From: Pseudomonas chlororaphis
GTDB taxonomy: Bacteria; Pseudomonadota; Gammaproteobacteria; Pseudomonadales; Pseudomonadaceae
Direction of reading: 5' to 3'
Assembly: GCF_000783395.1 (NCBI RefSeq)
Contig: NZ_JSFK01000020.1
Coordinates: 1-64,000 of the forward strand
Length of the DNA: 64,000 nucleotides
Below, in pieces: positions 18,466-26,703 of this stretch (the first letter of the stretch is position 1; each line of letters begins with the position of its first letter). The notes under the pieces are model-generated. The model worked only from the letters and a program-made list of their open reading frames with translations, was not told the DNA's origin and made no database searches. Made by a program: the position numbers and the translations under genes.

Positions 18466-18759
18466 ATGAAATCTTTGCTATTGGCAGCGCCGCTGTTGCT
18501 TGCCACCGGACTGGCCCACGCTGGCATCCCCCTGCTCAACGCTACGTGTCCGGGCAAGATCGAAGTGCACGCCGATGAGGGCGGGCCGATCTACATCAAT
18601 GGCAAGGAAGGCCAGTTGAAGAAATTCAACGACAACTACTACGAAGCCAAAGGCGCGGGCGTGACCATTTCCCTGAGTATTAATCCCGATGGTTCGCCTG
18701 CTGTGTCCTACACAGGGAAGAATAAGGCCAACGGGATTTGCGAAGTGAAGAAGGGCTGA
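18466..18759 (+). CDS. Small secreted protein, uncharacterised
   Basis: A 97-residue protein with a clear signal peptide ending near AHA (residue 19), leaving a 78-residue periplasmic or secreted protein. The mature part has two cysteines (ATCPGKIEV and NGICEVKKG) that could form one disulfide linking the ends, and a GGPIYINGKEGQL core. No family recognised. AAGGA precedes the ATG at 18466; an upstream ATG at 18421 lacks a signal-type sequence. It abuts the convergent diguanylate cyclase gene with no gap between stops. Confidence 0.7.
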   Translation: MKSLLLAAPLLLATGLAHAGIPLLNATCPGKIEVHADEGGPIYINGKEGQLKKFNDNYYEAKGAGVTISLSINPDGSPAVSYTGKNKANGICEVKKG

Positions 18760-20400
18760 TCACGCCACTTGGTTACGGCCCGCCGCCTTGGCCTGATACA
18801 GCTGCTGATCGGTGCGTTTGATCAGCGCGCTGTGGCTGTTGTCGGCCGGATCCGCCAGGCCGACGCCGATGCTCACCGTCACATTCCCGACCACAGGAAA
18901 ATCGGCCTCGGCAACCGCCGCGCGAATTTTCTCGGCGACAACTTCCGGGGTGTCGGGTTTGGCGATTTCCGGCAACAGCACAGCGAACTCTTCGCCGCCG
19001 TAGCGGGCGACGAAATCGGTGGTGCGCAGGCTGCTCTGAATCAGTTGCGCCAACTGCTGTAGTACCTCATCCCCCACCGCGTGACCGTGCGTGTCATTGA
19101 TTCGTTTGAAGTGATCGGCATCGATCAGCAGCAGGGAAAACGGGCGTCCAGTGCGGCGGAACAGCAGCGTGTACTCGGTGAGCTTCTCATCGAAACGGCG
19201 ACGGTTGTATACGCCGGTCAAGCCATCGTGGGTCGCCAGATTCAGCAGTTCGGCGTTGGCCAGTGTCAGGGCTGCGGTGCGTTGTGCCACGGTGGCTTCC
19301 AGCGAGGCATTGGCCTCTTGCAGTTCGCGCTCTTTACCGAGCAGCGATTGCGTCATCGCATCAATGGATTGCCCGAGCTGGGCAATTTCCAGCACCGGGT
19401 GCTGCAGTGGGAATTGCGCGCCGGGCTGTTGGTTTTGCACCTGTCGGGCGGAGCGCGCGAGTTGTTCGATCGGACGGCTCAGGTAGAGCGCCAGGTAGTA
19501 AGCGACCAAACCGAACAGCACCGCCGCGACCACACCCAGGATCAGCAATTTGTACATCAGCAGGCGCGCCGGTTGCAGCGCGGTTTCCAGTGGCTGGCGC
19601 ACGGCAATCGACCACGACAGCGCGGTGCTCGACGGCGTCGGCACGTTGACCACGCTGGTGAGGAACCCATTGTCGGCGGTCCAGCTTTGCGCCTTGGCGT
19701 CAGTTGCCAGTTGCTGCCCCATCAGTGCTTCGGGATAGAGAATCTTGCCATCGTGATCGATGATCAACGCCTCGATATCCGGCATTGAGTTTTTATGCGA
19801 AAACGCCGCCGACTCAACAATGCGCGTCACCCAACTCCAATGTGCATGGGCACCCAGTACGCCAATCACCTGACCGTCGGCGTTGTGGATCGGTGCGGCG
19901 AAATCGATGAAACGCAGCGGTTCACCGTTCGGCAGCCCCGGCAGCATTTTCGCCAGCAGCACTGCTTCGTGAGGGTCGCCGGTGTACTCACTGCGTAACC
20001 CGGCCTGGAACCACGGCCGTTGTTGCACCGATAGGCCGACCAGCAAGTCGTTCACCGCTTGATGCACCTTGCCCTCGGCATCGGTGACGCCCATCCACGC
20101 GTACTCAGTGCGCGCCTGGGTGCGCAGTTGCATCGATTTGAGAATGGCCGGGTTGTCCAGATCGCCACGCTCCAGATGCGGCGCGCGGCTGAGCAGATAA
20201 ACCTCCAACTGGCGTTCGCGCAGTTGTTCACCCAGCAACGATGCCGCCGAGCGCGCCGTGTTGAGCAGCGCATTACCGCTGGCCTGCTTCATTTGTTCAG
20301 TGGCGATGTGACCCACATAGAAGCCCACGCTGAGCAGCGTCAGCAGAGATAAACCGGCAAACCAAAGGGTGAGGTGGCTACGCAGACTGGCTTTGAGCAT
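18760..20400 (-). CDS. Membrane diguanylate cyclase with periplasmic Cache domain
   Basis: A 546-residue inner-membrane enzyme that makes c-di-GMP. A first membrane helix (about 10-32) and a second (about 285-308) enclose a double-Cache sensor in the periplasm (TEYAWMGVTDAEGKVHQAV). A HAMP-like segment and coiled coil lead to a GGDEF domain with intact RYGGEEFAVL, and an RTTD inhibitory site five residues ahead of GGEEF, suggesting product feedback. Ligands of such Cache domains are small molecules such as amino acids. An in-frame ATG at 20436 would add 12 residues; neither start has a strong ribosome site. Confidence 0.9.
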   Translation of the reverse strand: MLKASLRSHLTLWFAGLSLLTLLSVGFYVGHIATEQMKQASGNALLNTARSAASLLGEQLRERQLEVYLLSRAPHLERGDLDNPAILKSMQLRTQARTEYAWMGVTDAEGKVHQAVNDLLVGLSVQQRPWFQAGLRSEYTGDPHEAVLLAKMLPGLPNGEPLRFIDFAAPIHNADGQVIGVLGAHAHWSWVTRIVESAAFSHKNSMPDIEALIIDHDGKILYPEALMGQQLATDAKAQSWTADNGFLTSVVNVPTPSSTALSWSIAVRQPLETALQPARLLMYKLLILGVVAAVLFGLVAYYLALYLSRPIEQLARSARQVQNQQPGAQFPLQHPVLEIAQLGQSIDAMTQSLLGKERELQEANASLEATVAQRTAALTLANAELLNLATHDGLTGVYNRRRFDEKLTEYTLLFRRTGRPFSLLLIDADHFKRINDTHGHAVGDEVLQQLAQLIQSSLRTTDFVARYGGEEFAVLLPEIAKPDTPEVVAEKIRAAVAEADFPVVGNVTVSIGVGLADPADNSHSALIKRTDQQLYQAKAAGRNQVA

Positions 20401-20492
20401 GGGCAGGCGAGGTCTGTTTTGGAGTTGTGGCCGCATGGTATGCGCAATCGGCGGTGGGTGGCCAGTCGGGGAATGGATGGTAGCGGGCAGGA

Positions 20493-20525
20493 AAAAGCCC
20501 GGCTGATCAGGCCGGGCTTTTTCTT
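20493..20525. terminator. Bidirectional intrinsic terminator
   Basis: AAAAAGCCCGGC pairs with GCCGGGCTTTTT around TGATCAG-type loop bases, with T following on the plus strand and the mirrored A run for the minus strand. It terminates the repeat-protein gene read on the minus strand. Confidence 0.85.
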
Positions 20526-20548
20526 GGGATTGCGGTGAAACCGTTGAG

Positions 20549-20872
20549 TTATGCCACGCGGCGTTCGATCAGACGATCGGAACCGCCTTCGGCAACGCGG
20601 CGTTCGATCAGGCGATCTGAACCGCCTTCGGCGACGCGGCGTTCGAGCAGACGATCGGAACCACCTTCAGCAACGCGGCGTTCGATCAGACGATCGGAAC
20701 CACCTTCGGCAACACGGCGTTCGATCAGACGATCGGAACCGCCCTCAGCAACACGACTTTCAATCAACTTGTCCGAGCCGCCTTCAGCGACCTGGGTGTG
20801 TGCCGGGGTGGCGGCAAAAGCGTTAATGGCGAAAACCGAGAAAGCGATGCTGAGAAGGGTCTGACGTTTCAT
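20549..20872 (-). CDS. Secreted protein of six 13-residue repeats
   Basis: A 107-residue protein: a signal peptide (residues 1-20, ending AFA), a short linker, then six tandem copies of a 13-residue unit with consensus VAEGGSDRLIERR, ending in VA. The unit nearest the N terminus is the most diverged (DKLIESR). Each unit has a small flexible GGS turn and an amphipathic charged helix, so a solenoid or extended rod is possible. No function is known to me. The frame opposite is also open because the repeat length is a multiple of three; the signal peptide and position before a terminator show that the minus strand is coding. It is followed by the intrinsic terminator at 20493-20525. Confidence 0.8.
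   Translation of the reverse strand: MKRQTLLSIAFSVFAINAFAATPAHTQVAEGGSDKLIESRVAEGGSDRLIERRVAEGGSDRLIERRVAEGGSDRLLERRVAEGGSDRLIERRVAEGGSDRLIERRVA
20558..20791 (-). repeat. Tandem repeat, six 39-bp units
   Basis: Six in-frame 39-bp units, mostly differing at one to five positions, encode the 13-residue repeats. The unit at 20753-20791 is the oldest-looking. Unit gain or loss would keep the frame. Confidence 0.95.
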
Positions 20873-20993
20873 GATCGTATGCTCCGGGGTGTTGTTGGTT
20901 TGTCTGGAGCCGATGTTACGCCGTGGATTTTTTATGAGAACTTCATTGCCGTGATGGTGAACATCGACCGCAATGATGGTTCACTAATCCCCT

Positions 20994-21027
20994 GCAGGAG
21001 CCACCACAGGCTGCGATCCTTTGATCT
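20994..21027. repeat. Dispersed Pseudomonas intergenic repeat, partial
   Basis: GCAGGAGCCACCACAGGCTG followed by CGATCCTTTGATCTTT matches a widespread intergenic element of fluorescent pseudomonads. It sits immediately after the chorismate mutase stop codon. Confidence 0.6.
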
Positions 21028-21030
21028 TTC

Positions 21031-21594
21031 TCAGAGCGACTTCGCCGCCCGAACACACAGTTCACCGGTCGCCCGCGTCAAAGCCAATTCATGCAGCGCA
21101 TCGTGGGTCAGGCCACTGCGCGCCTTGGCCAGCCACACTGGGCAATTCGCATCATGGCGATACGGCGCAAAATCGGCGTATTGCTGCAACAGCCGGGTTT
21201 GCAATTCATCCAGACGCGGGCGGATCTGCTTGCCCAGGTCGGGGCGCGGAGTGTCCGGCGCGGCACCGGCCGCTTGCCACTGTGCGAGCAAACCGTACTG
21301 CACCAGTTTGTTCGCTTCCATTTGCGCAGCTATCAGTTGCGCCACGTCCTCCGGGTTCAATTGGCGCTCGGTGGCCAGCGTACGGGCATTGGCGATGACC
21401 TGCGCCTCACGCGGGCTGTCCTGAATCGGTTTGCCGCTGTCCCATTTGGTCAGCGCGACGAGGTCGCCGATGTTCAGGCGTTCGTTGAGTGTTTCCAGCA
21501 ACGGCTTCAACGTTTCGGCGGGCGCGGCGGCGTGAGCGCTGGTGGCGAGCAGGGCAAGGAGAGTGCCGGTCAACAGGTTGGCAAAGTGCGGCAT
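21031..21594 (-). CDS. aroQ: Periplasmic chorismate mutase, AroQ gamma subclass
   Basis: A 187-residue exported all-helical enzyme converting chorismate to prephenate. A signal peptide covers residues 1-22 (LLALLATSAHAA). The AroQ pattern is visible: LNERLNIGDLVALTKWDSGKP, a following arginine, and a C-terminal helical half with two cysteines (ANCPVW and GELCVR) that can form the disulfide of this subclass. Start 21594 (MPHFANLL) follows GAGG. The periplasmic role of this enzyme class is not understood; it stands alone here. Confidence 0.88.
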   Translation of the reverse strand: MPHFANLLTGTLLALLATSAHAAAPAETLKPLLETLNERLNIGDLVALTKWDSGKPIQDSPREAQVIANARTLATERQLNPEDVAQLIAAQMEANKLVQYGLLAQWQAAGAAPDTPRPDLGKQIRPRLDELQTRLLQQYADFAPYRHDANCPVWLAKARSGLTHDALHELALTRATGELCVRAAKSL

Positions 21595-21779
21595 GAACAG
21601 AGCCTCAATGGGAGAAATGGGAGTGGGCAGTTGTGTACCACAGCCGGGCACTGACACCTACAGATCCGGGGCAATTACACAGGCGTGGGCACCGGCAATA
21701 AACACCGATTTGAAATGTTAATTGCGCCCCGCGTGCAACTCGCCGAAGCTATCCTCCATCAGCCCTCCCGCCGTTCGAG

Positions 21780-23150
21780 ATGGACCTCTATTCAATGCAA
21801 GCCGCCGCCCAACGCCCACTCTGGCACACCTACCTGCTGTTCCTCGCGCCGATGGTGCTGTCCAATTTTCTGCAATCGATGTCGGGCACGGTCAACAGCA
21901 TCTACATCGGCCAGATGCTCGGGACCCAGGCGCTGGCAGCGGTGTCGGGGATGTTTCCCATCGTGTTCTTCTTTATCGCACTGGTGATCGGCCTTGGCGC
22001 AGGCGCCGGTGTGTTGATCGGTCAGGCCTGGGGCGCGCGTGAGTCGCACATGGTCAAGGCGATTGCCGGGGCCACGCTGTTACTGGGCGTGTTGATCGGT
22101 CTGGTGGCTGCGGTGCTGGGCAGCGTGTTCGCGCGACAGGCGCTGACCGGGCTGGGGACGCCGGCGGATGTGCTCGACGATGCAGTGGCGTATGCCCATG
22201 TGATGATGTGGATCTTGCCGTCGTTGCTGGTGTTTGTGTTGTTCACCCAACTGTTGCGCGGGGTCAGCGATACGCTGTCGCCGTTACTGGCGTTGATCGT
22301 ATCGACCGCTGTCGGGCTGGCATTGACGCCAGCGCTGATTCGCGGCTGGTTCGGCTTGCCGCAACTGGGCATTCAGAGCGCGGCGTACGCGGGGCTGGCC
22401 GGCAACCTGGCGGCGATGGCGTGGCTGGCGTGGCGCCTGATTCGCAAGGGCCATCCGCTGGCGCCGGACCGCGATTTCTTTGCTGCGCTGCGCCTCGACG
22501 GGGTCATTCTCGGCAAGGTGTTGCGCATCGGCCTGCCGACCGGCGTGCAGATGATTGTACTGTCGCTGTCGGAGCTGGTGATTCTGGCGCTGGTCAACCA
22601 GCACGGCTCGCAAGCGACGGCGGCGTATGGCGCAGTGACGCAGATCGTCAACTATGTGCAGTTCCCGGCGTTGTCGATTGCAATAACCGCGTCGATCCTC
22701 GGTGCACAGGCCATCGGCGCCGGGCGGCTGGAGCGCATGGGGCCGATTCTGCGCACCGGGCTGCTGATCAACGTGTGCCTGACCGGCGGCTTGATCGTGC
22801 TCGGCTATCTGCTGTCGCACTGGTTGCTGGGCCTGTTCCTGACCGAGGATTCGACCCGGGCAATGGCTGAGCATCTGCTGCACATCATGTTGTGGAGCCT
22901 GCTGGTATTCGGCTTCCAGGCCATCATTGGCGGGATCATGCGCGCCAGCGGCACGGTGTTGGTGCCGGTGATCATTGCGATCATTTGTGTGGTCGGTGTG
23001 CAACTGCCGGCGGCGTACTGGCTGGACGGGCAATACGGCTTGCAGGGCGTGTGGATGGCGTTTCCGGTGGCGTATCTGGGCATGCTGGTGTTGCAGACCC
23101 TGTATTACAAACTGGTCTGGCAGCATCAGAAAATCGAGCGGCTGGTGTAG
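21780..23150 (+). CDS. MATE family efflux transporter
   Basis: A 456-residue inner-membrane protein with twelve predicted transmembrane segments in two MatE halves (about 18-180 and 240-400). Motifs such as SGTVNSIYIGQMLGTQALAA and QLLRGVSDTLSPLL are typical. It should export cationic drugs or dyes in exchange for Na+ or H+. An ATG at 21795 (MQAAAQRPLW) is an alternative start five codons in. Divergent from the chorismate mutase gene. Confidence 0.92.
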   Translation: MDLYSMQAAAQRPLWHTYLLFLAPMVLSNFLQSMSGTVNSIYIGQMLGTQALAAVSGMFPIVFFFIALVIGLGAGAGVLIGQAWGARESHMVKAIAGATLLLGVLIGLVAAVLGSVFARQALTGLGTPADVLDDAVAYAHVMMWILPSLLVFVLFTQLLRGVSDTLSPLLALIVSTAVGLALTPALIRGWFGLPQLGIQSAAYAGLAGNLAAMAWLAWRLIRKGHPLAPDRDFFAALRLDGVILGKVLRIGLPTGVQMIVLSLSELVILALVNQHGSQATAAYGAVTQIVNYVQFPALSIAITASILGAQAIGAGRLERMGPILRTGLLINVCLTGGLIVLGYLLSHWLLGLFLTEDSTRAMAEHLLHIMLWSLLVFGFQAIIGGIMRASGTVLVPVIIAIICVVGVQLPAAYWLDGQYGLQGVWMAFPVAYLGMLVLQTLYYKLVWQHQKIERLV

Positions 23151-23223
23151 GCGCTGGCGCAACGCCCGGATGTTTGCTTAAGTCAATCGAGGCCCTTGAC
23201 GGCAAGCCCACCTGGAGAATTCG

Positions 23224-23781
23224 ATGTCGATCCGATTGCTGCTGGCTGCCGCGTGTTCGCTGTGCGTCGTCTGTGCCGCGCAGGCTGTCGAATACACCCG
23301 GGTCAACACCAGCGCAAGTCAGATCAGCTTTACCTACAACCAGATGGGCTCGCGGATGTACGGCACCTTCGGCAAGTTCGAGGCGACGCTGGACTTCGAC
23401 ACCGACAACCTCGCCAACGCCCGCACCACGTTGCATATCGATCTCAACAGCATTGATGCCGGCAGTGAGGACGCCAACACCGAGCTGCTGAAACCGGCGT
23501 GGTTCGACACCGCCAAATTCCCCGTCGCGGTTTTCAAATCAAACCATTTCACCCAAGTGGCCGAGCATCGCTATCTGATCGACGGGCAACTCACCCTCAA
23601 AGGCATCACCCGTGAGGTGCAAGTACCGGTGGAATTGAAGCCGGACAGCGACATCGGTATTTTCGACGGTGAACTGGTGCTCCAACGCGATGAGTTTGGC
23701 CTCGGCGCGGGGGAGTGGGCGGACACCGTGGTGTCCAGGGACATCGCCATCAAATTCAAAGTGGTGGCGCCACAGCAGTGA
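23224..23781 (+). CDS. Periplasmic YceI family lipid-binding protein
   Basis: A 185-residue exported protein with a signal peptide (residues 1-21) and a YceI lipocalin-like barrel: YTRVNTSASQISFTYNQMG, FGKFEATLDFD, LKPAWFDTAKFPVAVFKS, LTLKGITREVQVPVEL. The family binds long isoprenoid chains such as ubiquinone precursors. GGAG precedes the ATG. It follows the MATE gene by 73 bp and converges on the DUF3592-like gene. Confidence 0.92.
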   Translation: MSIRLLLAAACSLCVVCAAQAVEYTRVNTSASQISFTYNQMGSRMYGTFGKFEATLDFDTDNLANARTTLHIDLNSIDAGSEDANTELLKPAWFDTAKFPVAVFKSNHFTQVAEHRYLIDGQLTLKGITREVQVPVELKPDSDIGIFDGELVLQRDEFGLGAGEWADTVVSRDIAIKFKVVAPQQ

Positions 23782-23790
23782 CCTCGTCAG

Positions 23791-24276
23791 TCAATAAAAC
23801 CGGTCCTGTTCTTTCATCGCCTGAATCTGCCAGAACGTCCTGCCGGAGATCAGCAGAAACAGCAACGCGAGCAGCACGCCGCCGCTCATGATGTAGAAGC
23901 TCGTGCGGTAACTCTGCAACTGGCTGGCGATGCAGCTTTTATCCGGCATCCAGGGCGACACCAGCAGGGTGATCGGGCCATTGACTTCATACTGGGTATG
24001 CTCGACGTAGCGTTCGTCGGCGTGTTGCCCTTCATGGGGCTGGCCTTGGGCATCGGTGTATTGATAGTGAATGACCTTGCCATTGGCGTTCATTGGAATC
24101 TGTTCCAGTGCCGTGACACTGCCACGGGTTTCCACGCCGTTGAAACTCAGCGCCCCATAAAGCATGCCGGACTTGTGAGCCATTGCAGCAAGCAGCAGCA
24201 CTACGCAGCAAGCGACGGTCAGCATGACGATACGGTTGTAGAGGTGATCCTTGGCAGCTTCGCGCGGGTAGTACAT
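23791..24276 (-). CDS. DUF3592-like membrane protein
   Basis: A 161-residue protein with an N-terminal transmembrane helix (about 17-36), a soluble middle of about 90 residues (KVIHYQYTDAQGQPHEGQHA) and a second helix (about 128-148). The middle has the DUF3592 pattern of a small beta domain between two helices. Function unknown. Nine bases separate its stop from the YceI stop. Confidence 0.7.
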   Translation of the reverse strand: MYYPREAAKDHLYNRIVMLTVACCVVLLLAAMAHKSGMLYGALSFNGVETRGSVTALEQIPMNANGKVIHYQYTDAQGQPHEGQHADERYVEHTQYEVNGPITLLVSPWMPDKSCIASQLQSYRTSFYIMSGGVLLALLFLLISGRTFWQIQAMKEQDRFY

Positions 24277-24427
24277 GGCCGATCCCTGGTGATGACATTA
24301 GTAGGAGACCGTTACATCGGCGCTCGGAAAAGGAACTTTAGACGTCCGCCGGGTCGGTCACGGTATGATGTCGCGGCTCGTCGACCGCTGCGGCTGTCGG
24401 CAACGCTTTTTACCGTCGGAGTTCGTC

Positions 24428-25114
24428 ATGCCACGCATCACCCACTACAAAACCCCATGTCCCGAAGGCGTCAACAGCCAGATTCTGCAACTGGTCGTCG
24501 ATTACCTGACCGACATCAGCGCGGTCGGCCTCGGCCCGAGCAACCTGCTGTACAACGTCTATCAGTACGCGGTCGGCTATGAGGTGCATCTGTATCTGGA
24601 AGCGTTGAATGGCGAGAAGGGCACCGACGTCGAGTTGCTGGTGGCCACCGACGAGGATGATCCTGAGCGAGTGATCGGCTTTCTGTTGTACCTGCCGGTG
24701 CAGGGCGATTGGGAAGCGTGCAGCGTCGCCTATATGGCGGTGCGCGAAGGGCATCGGCGTCAGGGTGTGGCGCGGGCGATGATCGGCGAAATGCTCGGGC
24801 GTTATCCCCACGCGGAACTGGCCTGCACGGTCGGCAAAGTCCCGTACTTCGAAGCGTTGGGCTTTGAGGTGATTGGCCAGCGTGAAACTCAGGTGTTGAT
24901 GAGCACCCGGCATTACCGCAGCAACGGCCTGCGCGGATTTATCGACACCACGCCGATCTACCGGTCGCTGGAAGTGCAGCAGATTCACACCTATCTGCTG
25001 CAGAAAAACGGCAAGCGGGCGATGCTCGACGCCGAGAAACAGCGCGACCGACACCTCGACCAGACCAGCCGCCACACCGAAGAATTTGTCCGCCAGCGCC
25101 TGACCGTGCATTGA
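24428..25114 (+). CDS. GNAT family N-acetyltransferase
   Basis: A 228-residue protein whose central region carries the CoA site (YMAVREGHRRQGVARAMIGE) followed by YFEALGFEVIGQRE. The N-terminal 60 residues and the C-terminal 60 charged residues (LDAEKQRDRHLDQTSRHTEE) extend the usual GNAT fold. The acceptor is unknown. ATG 24428 (MPRITHYKTP) has GGAG upstream; the frame opened earlier at 24365. Confidence 0.82.
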   Translation: MPRITHYKTPCPEGVNSQILQLVVDYLTDISAVGLGPSNLLYNVYQYAVGYEVHLYLEALNGEKGTDVELLVATDEDDPERVIGFLLYLPVQGDWEACSVAYMAVREGHRRQGVARAMIGEMLGRYPHAELACTVGKVPYFEALGFEVIGQRETQVLMSTRHYRSNGLRGFIDTTPIYRSLEVQQIHTYLLQKNGKRAMLDAEKQRDRHLDQTSRHTEEFVRQRLTVH

Positions 25115-25126
25115 TCTCGCCTCGAT

Positions 25127-25168
25127 AAAAAGCCCTTGCTGTGCATTCCGCAGCAAGGGCTTTTTTGT
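25127..25168. terminator. Bidirectional intrinsic terminator
   Basis: AAAAAGCCCTTGCTG pairs with CAGCAAGGGCTTTTTT around a short loop, between the convergent acetyltransferase and hotdog genes. Confidence 0.9.
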
Positions 25169-25177
25169 GCGCGTCAT

Positions 25178-25618
25178 TCAGCCGAGTTTGACGTTCATGG
25201 TGATGCGCGCGGTGAACACTTTTTTGCCCTCGGTATCGTGAATATCTACGTTGACGATCTTGTCGCCCTCGCTCTGCCAATCCACACCCTCACCACTGGC
25301 CACCGCCGTTACATCAGTTTTCGCCTTGGCCAGATATTCCACGGTCATGCCTTTGGGGATCCAGCGTGCGCCGGCCGGGATCGACACATCGGTCATCATC
25401 CCGGCGGCGAGTTCTGCGGCGTTGCACATGGCAATCGCATGCACGGTGCCGAGGTGGTTGGTGATCTCACGGCGGAACGGTACCTCCACCGTCGCCGTAT
25501 TGGCGCGCAACTCGGTCACCAGTGGGTTGATGGTGCTGAAGTACGGCGCGACCTGGCAGGCCATCTGGCTGAAGGCTTGCGGACCTGCGCTGTTGAACAT
25601 GCTGAGAAACTGACTCAT
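25178..25618 (-). CDS. Hotdog-fold protein, DUF4442/thioesterase-like
   Basis: A 146-residue protein with a hotdog pattern: TATVEVPFRREITNHLGTVHAIAMCNAAELAAGM is the long central helix region, followed by antiparallel strands. Such proteins act on acyl-CoA thioesters; the substrate is unknown. It is divergent from a TetR gene, and a near-perfect 33-bp palindrome lies 36 bp upstream of its start, so TetR control is likely. Confidence 0.8.
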   Translation of the reverse strand: MSQFLSMFNSAGPQAFSQMACQVAPYFSTINPLVTELRANTATVEVPFRREITNHLGTVHAIAMCNAAELAAGMMTDVSIPAGARWIPKGMTVEYLAKAKTDVTAVASGEGVDWQSEGDKIVNVDIHDTEGKKVFTARITMNVKLG

Positions 25619-25654
25619 GGAAACGCCTCGTGGAAAGTGATTTTGCAGAATTAT

Positions 25655-25687
25655 GTTCCGTTACAGAATAATATTCTGTAACGGAAC
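25655..25687. promoter_or_regulatory. 33-bp palindromic operator candidate
   Basis: GTTCCGTTACAGAAT (25655-25669) is followed by three bases and then its exact reverse complement (25673-25687). It sits between divergent hotdog and TetR genes. TetR dimers bind such palindromes, so this is the probable operator for both transcripts. Confidence 0.8.
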
Positions 25688-25782
25688 GGTATTCGGTCTG
25701 CGGGAAATCTGTCAACCTGTGCGTGTTTTTTTCATGGGCACGACGTGTGCCTTTCAATCCCGATTTTCAGGCAGTGAGCCGC

Positions 25783-26415
25783 ATGGACACCGCAGATCTA
25801 CTTGAACGCAGCTACCCCGGCCGCCGCGCCGAACTCAAGCGCGATATCTTTCGCAAGGCGCTAAGCCTGTTCAACGAGCAGGGGATCGAGGCCACCACCA
25901 TCGAGATGATTCGCGCTGAGTGCGATACCAGCGTCGGGGCGATCTATCACCATTTCGGCAACAAGGAGGGCTTGGTCGCCGCATTGTTTTTCACCGCGCT
26001 GGAGGATCAGGCGAGGTTGCGCGATACCTATCTGGAGGCGGCGCAAACCACCGAGGAAGGCGTGCAGGCGCTGGTGTTCAGCTACGTCGATTGGGTCGAA
26101 CGTCAACCGCAGTGGGCGCGCTTCCAGTACCACGCGCGGTTTGCCGTGACTAAAGGGCCGTTCAAGGACGAACTGGCCGAGCGCAACAAAACGCGCAATG
26201 TGCGTCTGCGCGACTGGCTGGCCGAATCGGGGCGCGCTGCCGAACTCAAGGCGCTGCCCGCCGAACTGTTGCCGTCGTTGATCATTGGTCAGGCCGACAG
26301 TTATTGCCGCGCCTGGTTGGCCGGACGAGTGAAGGGCAGCCCGGCGGATTATCGCGAGTTGCTCGCACAAGCGGCGTGGCGCTCGATCCGCATCGATTCG
26401 CTGTTGGACTGCTGA
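25783..26415 (+). CDS. TetR-family regulator
   Basis: A 210-residue repressor with an N-terminal helix-turn-helix (RDIFRKALSLFNEQGIEATT and CDTSVGAIYHHFGNKEGLVA) and a ligand domain rich in aromatic residues (VDWVERQPQWARFQYHARFA). Divergent from the hotdog-fold gene with a 33-bp palindrome between them. Given that neighbour, an acyl-CoA or fatty acid effector is plausible but not shown. ATG 25783 is preferred over the in-frame start at 25723. Confidence 0.9.
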   Translation: MDTADLLERSYPGRRAELKRDIFRKALSLFNEQGIEATTIEMIRAECDTSVGAIYHHFGNKEGLVAALFFTALEDQARLRDTYLEAAQTTEEGVQALVFSYVDWVERQPQWARFQYHARFAVTKGPFKDELAERNKTRNVRLRDWLAESGRAAELKALPAELLPSLIIGQADSYCRAWLAGRVKGSPADYRELLAQAAWRSIRIDSLLDC

Positions 26416-26424
26416 TTTACGCAG

Positions 26425-26450
26425 ACAAAAAAAGAGCCTCAAAGCTCTTT
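26425..26450 (-). terminator. Minus-strand intrinsic terminator
   Basis: Read on the minus strand, AAAGAGC pairs with GCTCTTT around a six-base loop and is followed by more T. On the plus strand only three T follow, so it acts against transcripts coming from the P1 peptidase side. Confidence 0.7.
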
Positions 26451-26662
26451 GATGGGGAGGAAGTAGAGCCCTCGAGGCTCAAGATGCGCATGAAGCAAAG
26501 CGCGGGCTTGATTGGGGTTCAGAGCACCCGCGCCTACGCAGTGCTCGAAGAGCGGAGCCACTGCGTGATTCCATCCTAGGAGTGTGCAAGTGGCGGCTCA
26601 AGTACCGCCAGTCGCACGGGCGACGGCGCGAACCTGGTACACAAATACTGACGTGATCCTTT
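26451..26662 (-). other. Structured intergenic stretch, possible sRNA or 3' UTR
   Basis: This sequence lies between the P1 peptidase stop and a minus-strand terminator. It holds short inverted repeats (for example GAGCCTCGAGGGCTC on the minus strand, about 26467-26481, and CGCAGTGGC/GCACTGCG arms) and a C-rich segment CTTCCTCCCC just before the terminator hairpin. No convincing protein is encoded; open frames of 31 and 69 codons exist in different directions. It may be a 3' UTR or an independent small RNA. Confidence 0.35.
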
Positions 26663-26688
26663 GTGGGAGCGAGCAAGCTCGCTCCCAC
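26663..26688. repeat. Perfect REP palindrome
   Basis: GTGGGAGCGAGC, two bases, then the exact complement: a single 26-bp palindrome built from the REP core, 15 bp after the P1 peptidase stop. Confidence 0.85.
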
Positions 26689-26703
26689 AGGCGAACTCGG
26701 ATG

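Noticed and set aside
20535..20864. 109-codon plus-strand frame through the 39-bp repeats
   Set aside because: The minus frame has a signal peptide, ribosome context and terminator; the plus frame gives Arg/Ser-rich repeats without these.
26484..26579. 31-codon plus-strand frame (MRMKQSAGLI...)
   Set aside because: Purine-rich upstream sequence can mimic a ribosome site, but the surroundings are structured and end in a minus-strand terminator; kept only as part of the RNA candidate.
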